From Terriglobia bacterium (GTDB taxonomy: Bacteria; Acidobacteriota; Terriglobia; UBA7540), in assembly GCA_030040295.1 (NCBI GenBank), contig JASHTZ010000125.1, positions 1-8,157 on the forward strand: a stretch of 8,157 nt of DNA, given 5' to 3'. Position 1 is the first letter of the stretch. Each line of letters opens with the position of its first letter. Positions 1 through 7,057 of the stretch are shown one piece after another. The notes below the pieces were generated by a model. It was not told the DNA's origin and ran no database searches. It saw only the letters and a list, made by a program, of their open reading frames with translations. A program made the position numbers and the translations under genes.

Positions 1-2566
1 CATCGAGGGGATTTGTGTGGTAGGCAACACCGAAACCCGAGATCGCAGGCAGCCAAAGTCCAATGGTGAAGCCAAAGGAATGAAAGAACGGCAGGATTCC
101 CAGCAGGCAATCGCTCCGGTTGACGTTGATCGCCTGCTGAACACCTTCCAAATTCGAGACAATATTTCGGTGGCTCAGCATGACCCCCTTCGGAGTTCCA
201 GTGCTGCCGCTCGAAAAGATAACCGTTGCCAGCGAATCGAGGTTCAAATCGCTTGGAATAAGCCACCGTCGAAGCAGAGACAGGGGAATAAGTCTGGCGA
301 GGGCCGCCCAAACCAGTTTGTTGCTGCGGGTAAAGGTTTTCGCAACGTCTTCGATCATGTGCATGCCCGGCTGCCTCTCGATTCCGACCCGCTCCAGGAG
401 TTTCTCACTGGTAAAGATGGTTCTGAGGCCAGCGCGCGCCACGGCAATGTCCAGAGATTGTTTTGAGGCCGTATAATTCAGGTTCACTGGCACACAGCCC
501 GCCAGACTGATGCCGAAATTGAGGAGCGCGGCAGGCACTGAGGGCGGCAGTATGACCCCGATCATTTTCTCCCCGGGGCAATGCCCGATGACGTGTCGCC
601 GGAAGAGCAGAGAACCGATCAGGACATCGCCAAACCTCGCGCTGCGGCCGGTCGAATCGGCCATGGCGAAACGCCGCCAGTTCCTGCGAGCGCTATCCAG
701 GAACATTTCCGGCAGAGGCCGCTGCGCCTCACCCCGGCGAGCGAAGGCGTCCGCGCTCAGCGCCATGACCTCTTGGCGAACTTGGAATGCACCAGTTTCG
801 CCCGGCAGAGGTGCGCCGAAACTCACCGTGACACGATAAGGAATGCGGCGCGGCCATTTGAAAAAGAATCGGCCGCGCTCGAAGCTGAAAATACTGCCCC
901 AGACGCGGTCAAGGTGCACGGGGATGATAGGAACCGGCAGGCCGCGGGTAATACGCTCAAATCCGCGCCGAAAACACAGCAGGTTCCCCGTGCGCGTTAT
1001 GGCGCCCTCGGCGAAAATGCACACCAAATCGCCATCCCGCAGGCGGTTCTGGGCCTCACGCAGCGACTCCACCAGCTCGCGCGGTTTGTCCCCTTCCGAG
1101 ATTGGTATGGCGCCCATCAACTTCACAAGCCAGTGGATTTCAGGCGTCTCGTAAAATTGCCGAAACATCAGGAACCGAACGAACCGTGATGTGCAAGCAC
1201 CAATCAGGAATGGATCGGCGAAAGAGATGTGATTGCAGACCAGGAGCGCCGGTCCGCGCCGCGGCAGATTTTCTGCGCCACGCACTTCAATCCGGTAGAA
1301 CGTGTGGGTGAGAAGGAAAAAGCACAGACGGACCATAAAATCGGGCAATACCGTTAGCATGTGCCAGGTCGCCCCGAAAGAAATCACCGCCATCACCAGT
1401 AGTATCTGGTTGGCGTGCATTCGGCAGGGGCCGGCAAGCAGCGCGAAAATTCCTGCCCCGAAGAATACTCCGGTGAAAGTCAAAACGTTTGAGGCAGCGA
1501 TGACGCGACCCTTGGAGTGTTCACCGGCACGAGCTTGCAGATAGGATTGCAGGGGAATAATGAAAATGCCCCCCGAGAAGCCAAGCAGGAAATGACCAAC
1601 GAAAACCATCGTGAAGGAGTGGTAAGCAAGAAAGAGGAATATGCCGAAGATGCCTAGCCCCACAGAGCCAATGGGGACAAGGCCGAGCTCCACCTGTTCG
1701 CCGGACAGCTTGCCGGCCACGAACGCGCCCAGCCCGATGCCAATCGACAAGGAGGTCGTGAGATAACTGATGCCGGTGTTGTTTAAATGCAGCAGGTCGC
1801 GCCCGTAGCCGATGATGTTTTGCAGATAGACCGCCCCCAGGAACCAGAAGTAAGCAATGGCCAGAACGGTTCGAAACAGCGGGGGCGAGGCGCGGATTTC
1901 CCCGAAATTCTGCCGAAACTCCCCCGGGGCGTTCCAGCGAAACGTCTCTCCCGCCGCTATAGCTGGGACCCGGCTGATTCCAGTTGCGACACCCAGGCCC
2001 AGCAAAGCCGTGCCCACGAGTATCGCAACGGGAATGTAAGGCCTGGATAGAAAAGCATCGAGCAGAAATCCTGCGGCCACAGGCCCCGAGATGATCATGG
2101 TGTAAACGGTAAGCTGCATCAACCCGTTCGCGCGCGGCAAATCGTCCTCGGGAAAAATCTGCGGCAAAATTCCTTCCTTTGCGGGGTCGAGGAAACAGGC
2201 ATGAATACCCAACAGAAATAACACTGCCAGCATGGCAATAACCTGCCCCGCAAACATGGCAAGGGTTGCGAGAACGAACAAAGTGGCTTCCACCGTCTTC
2301 ATGAAAATTATGACGTGGCGCTTGGAAAAACGGTCAGACACCTGCCCCGCATAGGAGGAGAAAACTATGTAGGGCAGGACGTAGAGTGCGGTACCCAACG
2401 AGATATAAGAGTTGCGCGTGGCAAGAGAAGATACGCTCGCGGTGATGAAAAGAAAAAGGAGCTGCTTGAAGGCATTATCGTCAAACACCGCAAGGGCTTG
2501 CGCCAGCAGGAGGAAGACGAATCCCCGTTCTTTCAGAACGCCGGAATATCCCCGTGAAGTTGCCAT
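1..2566 (-). CDS. aas: Fused lysophospholipid transporter / 2-acyl-GPE acyltransferase / acyl-ACP synthetase (Aas-LplT type), 3' end cut by window
   Basis: This is one uninterrupted frame of 855 codons from ATG 2566, open to the left edge. Three domains are visible. Residues about 10-410 form a multi-pass MFS transporter of the LplT type, with FDDNAFKQ at 28-35 and the loop motif GQVSDRFSKR at 74-83. Residues about 425-610 form a PlsC-type acyltransferase, with H446-x4-D451 (HISFAD), FAEG at 518-521 and a VPIIPV strand near 547. From about 640 there is an AMP-binding synthetase, with the phosphate-binding loop SSGSTGTPKG at 785-794 and LPFFHSFG around H829. In the family, LplT flips lysophospholipids inward and Aas re-acylates them using acyl-ACP; fused forms of roughly 1,140 residues are known, so about 280 residues should lie outside the window. 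All visible motifs are intact. A G-rich Shine-Dalgarno (2573-2580) precedes the ATG. It is transcribed away from the rightward genes. Confidence 0.93.
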   Translation of the reverse strand, partial: MATSRGYSGVLKERGFVFLLLAQALAVFDDNAFKQLLFLFITASVSSLATRNSYISLGTALYVLPYIVFSSYAGQVSDRFSKRHVIIFMKTVEATLFVLATLAMFAGQVIAMLAVLFLLGIHACFLDPAKEGILPQIFPEDDLPRANGLMQLTVYTMIISGPVAAGFLLDAFLSRPYIPVAILVGTALLGLGVATGISRVPAIAAGETFRWNAPGEFRQNFGEIRASPPLFRTVLAIAYFWFLGAVYLQNIIGYGRDLLHLNNTGISYLTTSLSIGIGLGAFVAGKLSGEQVELGLVPIGSVGLGIFGIFLFLAYHSFTMVFVGHFLLGFSGGIFIIPLQSYLQARAGEHSKGRVIAASNVLTFTGVFFGAGIFALLAGPCRMHANQILLVMAVISFGATWHMLTVLPDFMVRLCFFLLTHTFYRIEVRGAENLPRRGPALLVCNHISFADPFLIGACTSRFVRFLMFRQFYETPEIHWLVKLMGAIPISEGDKPRELVESLREAQNRLRDGDLVCIFAEGAITRTGNLLCFRRGFERITRGLPVPIIPVHLDRVWGSIFSFERGRFFFKWPRRIPYRVTVSFGAPLPGETGAFQVRQEVMALSADAFARRGEAQRPLPEMFLDSARRNWRRFAMADSTGRSARFGDVLIGSLLFRRHVIGHCPGEKMIGVILPPSVPAALLNFGISLAGCVPVNLNYTASKQSLDIAVARAGLRTIFTSEKLLERVGIERQPGMHMIEDVAKTFTRSNKLVWAALARLIPLSLLRRWLIPSDLNLDSLATVIFSSGSTGTPKGVMLSHRNIVSNLEGVQQAINVNRSDCLLGILPFFHSFGFTIGLWLPAISGFGVAYHTNPLD

Positions 2567-2580
2567 ATTCGTACCCCCCT

Positions 2581-2597
2581 GCCGGATGACTTCCGGC
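2581..2597 (-). promoter_or_regulatory. Small hairpin just upstream of the aas Shine-Dalgarno
   Basis: A perfect 6-bp inverted repeat, GCCGGA (2581-2586) and TCCGGC (2592-2597), with a 5-base loop, ends immediately before the G-rich ribosome binding site of aas (2573-2580). In the aas transcript it would fold beside the site and could affect initiation. In GC-rich DNA a stem this short can arise by chance, so a regulatory role is only a suggestion. Confidence 0.2.
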
Positions 2598-2676
2598 GCG
2601 CGGTGATCGATCGTCGAACCTCGCCGCGCACGAAAGACTCGAGTAGGCCAGGAGGTGTGGAAGACTGCTCGTGCCC

Positions 2677-2703
2677 ATTCTAGAGCAATCGGGGAAATGA
2701 CAA
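2677..2703 (-). promoter_or_regulatory. Candidate sigma-70 promoter for aas
   Basis: On the minus strand TTGTCA (2703-2698) matches the -35 consensus at five of six bases and TAGAAT (2682-2677) matches the -10 at five of six. The spacer is 15 bases, shorter than the usual 16-18, which weakens the call. Transcription would start near 2670 and give a leader of about 100 bases that includes the hairpin at 2581-2597. Confidence 0.3.
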
Positions 2704-2904
2704 AAGCTCGATGCCCGGTTCGACTCGCGCGTCCTCCAGGAATTCCTGCTTCCCCTACGGCACTCCAAAGCGTTGGCCGCGGCAGATGTGGTGTTTGCGG
2801 ATTCGATCGCCTTGGGCGAGATCAGACATCGCGGTGTAGTGCATTATCGTCTTATCACCCCCGCTTCCCTGAAATACCTCAACAGCGCTTTGGCCGGAGT
2901 TTGA
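2701..2904 (+). pseudogene. Possible remnant of the C-terminal end of an unidentified protein
   Basis: A frame open for 67 codons, from just after a TGA (2698-2700) to a TGA at 2902-2904, reads like genuine protein. It has an alternating hydrophobic segment, AADVVFADSIALGEIRHRGV, followed by HYRLITPASLKYLNSAL, a typical strand-helix ending. It has no ATG, the only GTG codons are mid-segment without a Shine-Dalgarno, and stops block it upstream at 2698 and 2644. The style recalls C-terminal regions of bacterial regulators, but I cannot name the family. It may be the surviving tail of a decayed gene, or a chance open frame; it lies on the same strand as, and just before, the isochorismatase-like gene. 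Confidence 0.3.
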
Positions 2905-2977
2905 AAAGTCGTACCATGGGGAAGATCTGCGTCGGAGATTGAAGAAGATTTGCCACTTTGATGGGAGGAAGACCACA

Positions 2978-3598
2978 ATGGCACAATTTTCGCTCGTGCC
3001 GAAACGCACTGCAGTACTGAGCATGGACATTCAGAACGCCATCGTCTCCGCCTACGTCAAGGATCGCCAGGACTTTCTCGAGAAGGCCGCCGGCGTCTTG
3101 GAAGAGGCGCGAAAGCTGGGGATGACCATCATCCACGTCCGGGTGGGTTTTCGACCGAACTTGCCGGAAGTCAGCTTGAATAATCCGCTCTTCGCGGCCA
3201 TCAAGAACTCGCCGCAACATCAGGCCATTTTTGAAGGTGAAGGCGGTGAAATCCATCCCCTCCTGAAGCCGCAAGCTGATGACATCGTGGTAGTCAAGCA
3301 CCGGGTGAGCGCCTTCGCCGGCACCGATCTCGGAATGATCCTGCACGCGAAAGGCATTGATACTCTGGTGCTGTTCGGAATCGCCACCAGCGGCGTTGTG
3401 CTTTCGACGCTGGTGGAAGCCTGCGACGCTGATTATCGATTGATTGTGATTGCCGACTGCTGCACCGACTCTGATGCAGATGTTCACACTTGCCTCACGG
3501 AAAAGCTCTTTCCCCGGCGCGCGACGGTGACAACAGCAAGCGAATATCTCTCCGCATTGCAGGCAGTCGAGGGCTGGTCAGATTTACCCGCCGTTTAG
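2978..3598 (+). CDS. Isochorismatase-family hydrolase lacking the usual nucleophilic cysteine
   Basis: A 206-residue cytoplasmic protein, the normal size for the family. The start is ATG 2978, nine bases after GGAGG (2964-2968); an in-frame start 39 bases upstream (2939) has weaker support. The fold shows AVLSMDIQN with the family Asp at D17, VVVKHRVSAFAGTDL with the family Lys at K107, and the core strand GIATSGVVLSTLVEACDADY (134-153), then VIADCCTD and a C-terminal EKLFPRRATVTTASEYL. Cysteine hydrolases such as nicotinamidases carry Cys where V140 stands (T-x-x-C-V), so the Asp-Lys-Cys triad is incomplete. Isochorismatases of the EntB/PhzD type also lack this Cys and hydrolyse vinyl ethers, so activity is still possible. 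C161 and C162 lie after the next strand and are not at the nucleophile position. The substrate is unknown. No partner gene is evident: the rhodanese starts 163 bases later. Confidence 0.9.
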   Translation: MAQFSLVPKRTAVLSMDIQNAIVSAYVKDRQDFLEKAAGVLEEARKLGMTIIHVRVGFRPNLPEVSLNNPLFAAIKNSPQHQAIFEGEGGEIHPLLKPQADDIVVVKHRVSAFAGTDLGMILHAKGIDTLVLFGIATSGVVLSTLVEACDADYRLIVIADCCTDSDADVHTCLTEKLFPRRATVTTASEYLSALQAVEGWSDLPAV

Positions 3599-3761
3599 GC
3601 TGGAATTTCGGCCCGAGAGGTCAAGTCCATCCCTCCCGAATGTCCGTGCGGGGCCCTGCGCATCATTCATGCAAAGGTAAATTGCCATGGCATGAAATCC
3701 CGGTTAGGCTGTATCCTGTTCATCAAGTCTTCTCAATGAATGGCGATTGCGCGAGGTAAAC

Positions 3762-4199
3762 ATGACCAGGATGGCAATTTGGGCAGGCCTGCTTTTGACA
3801 TTTCCCGCTTTCGCCACGGCGCAGCAACATGCACCTGTGGATAATTCTGCAAAACAAACCTCCGCGGAGCAGTTGCAGAAGTCTCTCGGCAAGAATGCGA
3901 AGATCGTGGTGATTGACGTTCGCAGCCCGCAGGAATTCGCCGCAGGACATGTTCCCGGCGCAATCAATATTCCGGTTGAGGATCTGGCCAAGAAACTTGC
4001 GGAGATGAAGATTGCGAAGGACACAACCATCGTGACGATGTGCGAGCATGGTGGCCGCAGTTCGCGCGCCGCGATTGAGCTCCAGAAGCTGGGATATTCC
4101 ACTGCTTCGTATTGCACGCTCGAGTCATGGAAAAAGTGTGGGTATAGGATCGAAACGGGCAATGCCAAGCCGCGGGCTGCCGACAGTGCGGGTGGTTAA
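3762..4199 (+). CDS. Secreted single-domain rhodanese (sulfurtransferase-like)
   Basis: A 145-residue protein. ATG 3762 is chosen because GAGG (3753-3756) lies five bases upstream and because it places a clean signal peptide (residues 1-20, MAIWAGLLLTFPAFATA then QQ) at the N-terminus; an upstream TTG at 3747 is less likely. The mature part is one rhodanese domain: VVIDVRSPQEFAAGHVPGAI near 49-68 and the active loop C94-E-H-G-G-R99-S, which fits the C-x4-R catalytic loop. The family moves sulfane sulfur from a donor such as thiosulfate onto the Cys; here it would act in the periplasm. Two further cysteines, C118 and C126, occupy the segment that is normally a GG-x-W stretch near the end (here YCTLESWKKCGY), so disulfide or redox roles are possible. 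It probably forms an operon with the hydrolase 30 bases downstream. Confidence 0.9.
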   Translation: MTRMAIWAGLLLTFPAFATAQQHAPVDNSAKQTSAEQLQKSLGKNAKIVVIDVRSPQEFAAGHVPGAINIPVEDLAKKLAEMKIAKDTTIVTMCEHGGRSSRAAIELQKLGYSTASYCTLESWKKCGYRIETGNAKPRAADSAGG

Positions 4200-4229
4200 C
4201 AATCAAAATTTTCAAAGAGTCGAGACCCC

Positions 4230-5009
4230 GTGAAGAATGCTGGAATCGAACGAATCGTGGAGTTTCCCAACCCCTCGGGAAAAACCCTGCGCGGCATGTT
4301 ACACGTTCCCGCCGCACAGAAGCGGCGCCTTCCCGGTGTGGTGTTTTTCCACGGATTCACGGGTAATCGGCTGGAGTCCCATGGGATGTTCGTAAAGTGC
4401 TCGCGGGAATTGTCGCGGGCAGGAATTGGCTCCTTACGATTCGACTTTTATGGGTCAGGAGAATCGGACGGAGAATTTCGCGAGATGTCGCTTCGTGGAG
4501 AGATTGGCGATGGGCGCTCGGCAGTGGACTTCCTGCGTGCGCAGGCGGGAATTGACCCTGAGCGCGTGGGCCTGCTGGGATTCTGTCTGGGAGGGACCGT
4601 GGCCTCAGCTCTCGCTTTGAGTGTAGCTGCCAAAGTTGTAGTGCTGTGGAGCGCCCTCGCGCATACGGGCCGGCTGCGCGAAATCATTCAACGCTCAGCC
4701 CGGAAGATTCCCGGAAAAGCAGGGGCAAGCGAATTCAACACGCAGGAGATTTCCCCGCGCCTGACTGATGACGTGCTCAAGGTGGAACCGATTCGACACC
4801 TCGCACGCTTCAAGGGGCCAACGCTGATCGTCCATGGGGAAAAGGATGCAAGCGTTGCCGTTTCTCATGCGCGCGACTTCTATCAGGCGGCCGGGGCCGA
4901 CGCCAAGGAGATCGCCATCATCGCAGGCGCTGACCATTACTTTAATTCGACCCGTTGGGAGCAGGAAACCATCCTCCGCACCGTACAATGGTTTGTTGGG
5001 CACCTTTAA
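4230..5009 (+). CDS. Alpha/beta hydrolase with a cysteine nucleophile (dienelactone hydrolase/esterase-like)
   Basis: A 259-residue cytoplasmic enzyme with no signal peptide. Visible in order are the oxyanion loop HGFTG (41-45), the strand LRFDFYGSGESDG (69-81), the nucleophile elbow GFCLGG (117-122), VHGEKD with the likely acid D206, and GADHYF with the likely base H236. The elbow is G-x-C-x-G-G as in dienelactone hydrolases, not the usual G-x-S-x-G of esterases, although HGFTG and the overall order recall cinnamoyl/feruloyl esterases. A hydrolytic role is secure; the substrate is not. The start is GTG 4230 with only a weak ribosome site (AAAGAG at 4214-4219); the next in-frame ATG is codon 23, which would remove the first strand. 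It follows the rhodanese by 30 bases in the same reading frame. Confidence 0.88.
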   Translation: MKNAGIERIVEFPNPSGKTLRGMLHVPAAQKRRLPGVVFFHGFTGNRLESHGMFVKCSRELSRAGIGSLRFDFYGSGESDGEFREMSLRGEIGDGRSAVDFLRAQAGIDPERVGLLGFCLGGTVASALALSVAAKVVVLWSALAHTGRLREIIQRSARKIPGKAGASEFNTQEISPRLTDDVLKVEPIRHLARFKGPTLIVHGEKDASVAVSHARDFYQAAGADAKEIAIIAGADHYFNSTRWEQETILRTVQWFVGHL

Positions 5010-5190
5010 CCAGTACCGCACAAATTGCGCACATGCCCGGGAGTTTGAGGATGCGTTTTTAAAGATTCGGGCGAACAGGAAACCTTCTTCAGGATTGGAA
5101 CGTCAAATGCAGTCAGGTGATCGATCTGCTCATCGTGCCAGAGGCGAAAGTAATCTGTACCGATCGGTAGACGCGGAGACCCCAAAGCTC

Positions 5191-5970
5191 ATGTTGATCC
5201 GAGACCGCTGGCAACGCGTTTCTCTGTGTACCCTCATTTTGATCGGCACAATTGGATTCGCACATACCCTTCGCGCGCAAGATCCACAACAATCCTCTGC
5301 TCCGGCTACGAACCAGACTGGGACAAATGCCGCTGGTAATTCAGGTACAGTTGAAGGCCAGCCGGCAAGCGAGCCCAAGCCAACGCAAAATGACCGGATT
5401 TTCTGGGCGCTCCCTAACTACTTGACGGTGGAGAATCAGTCCAATCTTCCTCCGCTAACCACGAGGCAAAAGTTCAAGACGGTGGCGGAAGGATGCTTTG
5501 ATCCGATTGAGTCTGTCTTCATCGGAATCCAAGCCGGAATTGACCAGGCGGATAACGTGAATCCAACCTACGGCCAGGGTTTTGTGGGCTATTCGAAACG
5601 CTATGGAACCGCATACGCCGACGCCATCATTGGAAACTTCGGAACCGGGGCCATTTTCCCCACCTTGTTGCACCAAGACCCCCGTTACTACCAGATGGGA
5701 AGAGGCCGATTCCTTCACCGGTTTGTATATGCCGCCGGCCGGGTGCTGATTACGCGCTCGGAAACAACGCATAGAATCGAGTTCAACTTTTCCGAGCTTC
5801 TGGGAAACAGCATGGCTGCCGGTCTCGCCAACACTTATCATCCCGGGCCTCACACCATCGTAAGTAGCGCTAATGTTCTGGGCACACAGTGCTTGATGGA
5901 TGCCGCCGGCTACGAGCTCAAAGAGTTCTGGCCTGACATCCACCGTTTCCTGAAACGCGTCAAGCACTGA
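5191..5970 (+). CDS. Exported protein of unknown function, acidobacterial family, paralog 1
   Basis: A 259-residue protein with a signal peptide (positive RDRWQR, hydrophobic VSLCTLILIGTIGFAHTL, likely cleavage after RAQ at 30), a Ser/Thr/Asn/Gln-rich linker (31-66), and a conserved domain from N67 to the end. Landmarks are NDRIFWALPNYLTVEN, LPPLTTRQKF, NPTYGQGFVGYSKRYG, NFGTGAIFPTLLHQDPRYYQ and KEFWPDIHRFLKR. I recognise the domain as a frequent but uncharacterised exported family in Acidobacteriota genomes, from memory; no catalytic motif is evident. The Gly/Ala-rich helical stretches may associate with membrane. ATG 5191 is preferred because it gives a normal signal peptide; GGAG (5175-5178) is 12 bases upstream. 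ATG 5107 (28 residues longer, AGGA upstream) is the alternative. It lies 181 bases after the hydrolase, so it may have its own promoter. Confidence 0.85.
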   Translation: MLIRDRWQRVSLCTLILIGTIGFAHTLRAQDPQQSSAPATNQTGTNAAGNSGTVEGQPASEPKPTQNDRIFWALPNYLTVENQSNLPPLTTRQKFKTVAEGCFDPIESVFIGIQAGIDQADNVNPTYGQGFVGYSKRYGTAYADAIIGNFGTGAIFPTLLHQDPRYYQMGRGRFLHRFVYAAGRVLITRSETTHRIEFNFSELLGNSMAAGLANTYHPGPHTIVSSANVLGTQCLMDAAGYELKEFWPDIHRFLKRVKH

Positions 5971-6109
5971 TGTCAGGTTCCCCCCGCATAAAGTATGATT
6001 TAACGACGGATAACTCCATTCAGTAAAAATGCGTCTAAGCTTTGACGTTGTCCTCAAGAACAAGCAATTGAAGATCAGGATTGAAGGAACGTAAACTTGA
6101 ATTTTCGCG

Positions 6110-7057
6110 GTGACTGTGGATAAAACAATAAAGACAGTTCGAACGGCTACTTGGCCGGCAGCTTTGATTGGAACCCTTCTTGACCCTTCTCGCTGGCGGC
6201 GTGGGTTGAATCATCGAGGAGCGGATGCGGCGTCAGCCGGGCATTTGAGCTTGTGGTGCCATCGGGCCAGCCAAACCCTACTCGTGGTATGCATGCTGGG
6301 CCCGTGTCATCAGCTTATTGCCCAACAGGATGCGCAGACGCCCCCACAGTCTACGCCATCCCAGCCAACTACTCCCCAAACCCAAACGCCTCAAACGCAA
6401 GCGCCATCCAAATCGGCGAGTGATTCCGGCAGCCAGCCGAGCAAGTCCACACCGGACTCCAACGTTCCGAAAAATGACCGGATCTTTTACGCACTCCCCA
6501 ATTACCTGACGGTGGAAAATGCCAAATCCCTGCCGCCGCTGACCGCCGGGCAGAAGTTCAAGTTGGTGGCGGAAGGAACCTTCGACCCTCTGGAATTCGC
6601 CTTCCTGGCTCTGGAAGCAGGAGTGAACCAAGCCAGCAATACTAACCCCACTTTCGGCCAGGGGTTTGAAGGCTATGGCAAGCGCTACGCCCTGGCTTTT
6701 ACCGACAACACTATCGAGAATTTTGGAACGGGCGCTATTTTCCCTTCCCTGCTGCACCAGGACCCGCGCTACTACCAATTGGGAAAAGGAACATTTCTCC
6801 ATCGCGCCGGGTATGCAGGCCTGCGGATCTTTCTGACGCGCTCGGATTCGGGGAAAACTCAATTCAATTATTCTGAGATCTTTGGCAGCGCCTTGGCGGC
6901 AGGGATTTCGAACGCCTACCATCCCGCCCCGCGCACACTGGACAGCAACATCAGCGTCTGGTGGACGCAGATCGGCTGGGACGCGGTAGGCTACGAAATG
7001 AAGGAATTCTGGCCTGATGTCCATCGCTATCTCCGGCGCAAATTCTCCCATTCGTAA
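6110..7057 (+). CDS. Exported protein of unknown function, acidobacterial family, paralog 2
   Basis: The frame encodes 315 residues from GTG 6110. The domain at 122-312 aligns along its whole length with the preceding gene: NDRIFYALPNYLTVEN, LPPLTAGQKFK, GQGFEGYGKRY, NFGTGAIFPSLLHQDPRYYQ and KEFWPDVHRYLRR, more than half identical by eye with one small length difference. Its linker (about 75-120) is low-complexity Pro/Gln/Thr/Ser. The hydrophobic core of the signal peptide (TLLVVCMLGP, 56-65, then IAQQ) begins some 55 residues in, far too deep, so the true start is likely downstream of 6110, perhaps a TTG at 6245 or 6251, though neither has a good ribosome site. No lipobox is convincing. The function is unknown; context suggests duplication of the neighbour, 139 bases away. 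Confidence 0.83.
   Translation: MTVDKTIKTVRTATWPAALIGTLLDPSRWRRGLNHRGADAASAGHLSLWCHRASQTLLVVCMLGPCHQLIAQQDAQTPPQSTPSQPTTPQTQTPQTQAPSKSASDSGSQPSKSTPDSNVPKNDRIFYALPNYLTVENAKSLPPLTAGQKFKLVAEGTFDPLEFAFLALEAGVNQASNTNPTFGQGFEGYGKRYALAFTDNTIENFGTGAIFPSLLHQDPRYYQLGKGTFLHRAGYAGLRIFLTRSDSGKTQFNYSEIFGSALAAGISNAYHPAPRTLDSNISVWWTQIGWDAVGYEMKEFWPDVHRYLRRKFSHS

Larger units (their letters stand above)
2567..2977. other. Divergent intergenic region between aas and the isochorismatase-like gene
   Basis: This 411-base stretch separates two divergent genes. It holds a small hairpin next to the aas ribosome binding site, a candidate minus-strand promoter, and an open segment at 2701-2904 that reads like the end of a protein but has no good start. 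The last part carries the Shine-Dalgarno GGGAGGAA (2963-2970) of the rightward gene. I could not find a convincing plus-strand promoter or a structural RNA. Confidence 0.6.

Noticed and set aside
17..1544. Several plus-strand open frames across the first 1.5 kb
   Set aside because: They lie antisense to the aas frame, whose domain motifs are unmistakable; their translations are Arg/Pro-rich and show no domain.
2655..2942. Plus-strand 95-codon frame in the divergent gap
   Set aside because: Composition rich in Arg, Cys and Pro with no pattern; the frame at 2701-2904 looks more protein-like.
2879..3487. 202-codon minus-strand frame opposite the isochorismatase-like gene
   Set aside because: It is antisense to a gene with clear family motifs.
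3682..3710. Possible promoter TTGCCA and TAGGCT before the rhodanese gene
   Set aside because: Spacing is 17 bases but the -10 matches the consensus at only three of six bases.
5020..5040. Near-palindrome around GCACAAATTGCGC as an operator
   Set aside because: Short and imperfect, with no regulator gene nearby and no second copy.
4834..5190. Upstream extension of the paralog 1 frame into the hydrolase gene
   Set aside because: It overlaps the hydrolase in another frame, has no protein character, and would bury the signal peptide.
5994..5999. TATGAT as a -10 for paralog 2
   Set aside because: Five of six bases match, but no recognisable -35 lies 16-18 bases upstream.
6342..6420. Repetitive Pro/Gln/Thr coding stretch as a possible DNA repeat array
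   Set aside because: It is a low-complexity protein linker after the signal peptide; units are irregular and have no spacers.
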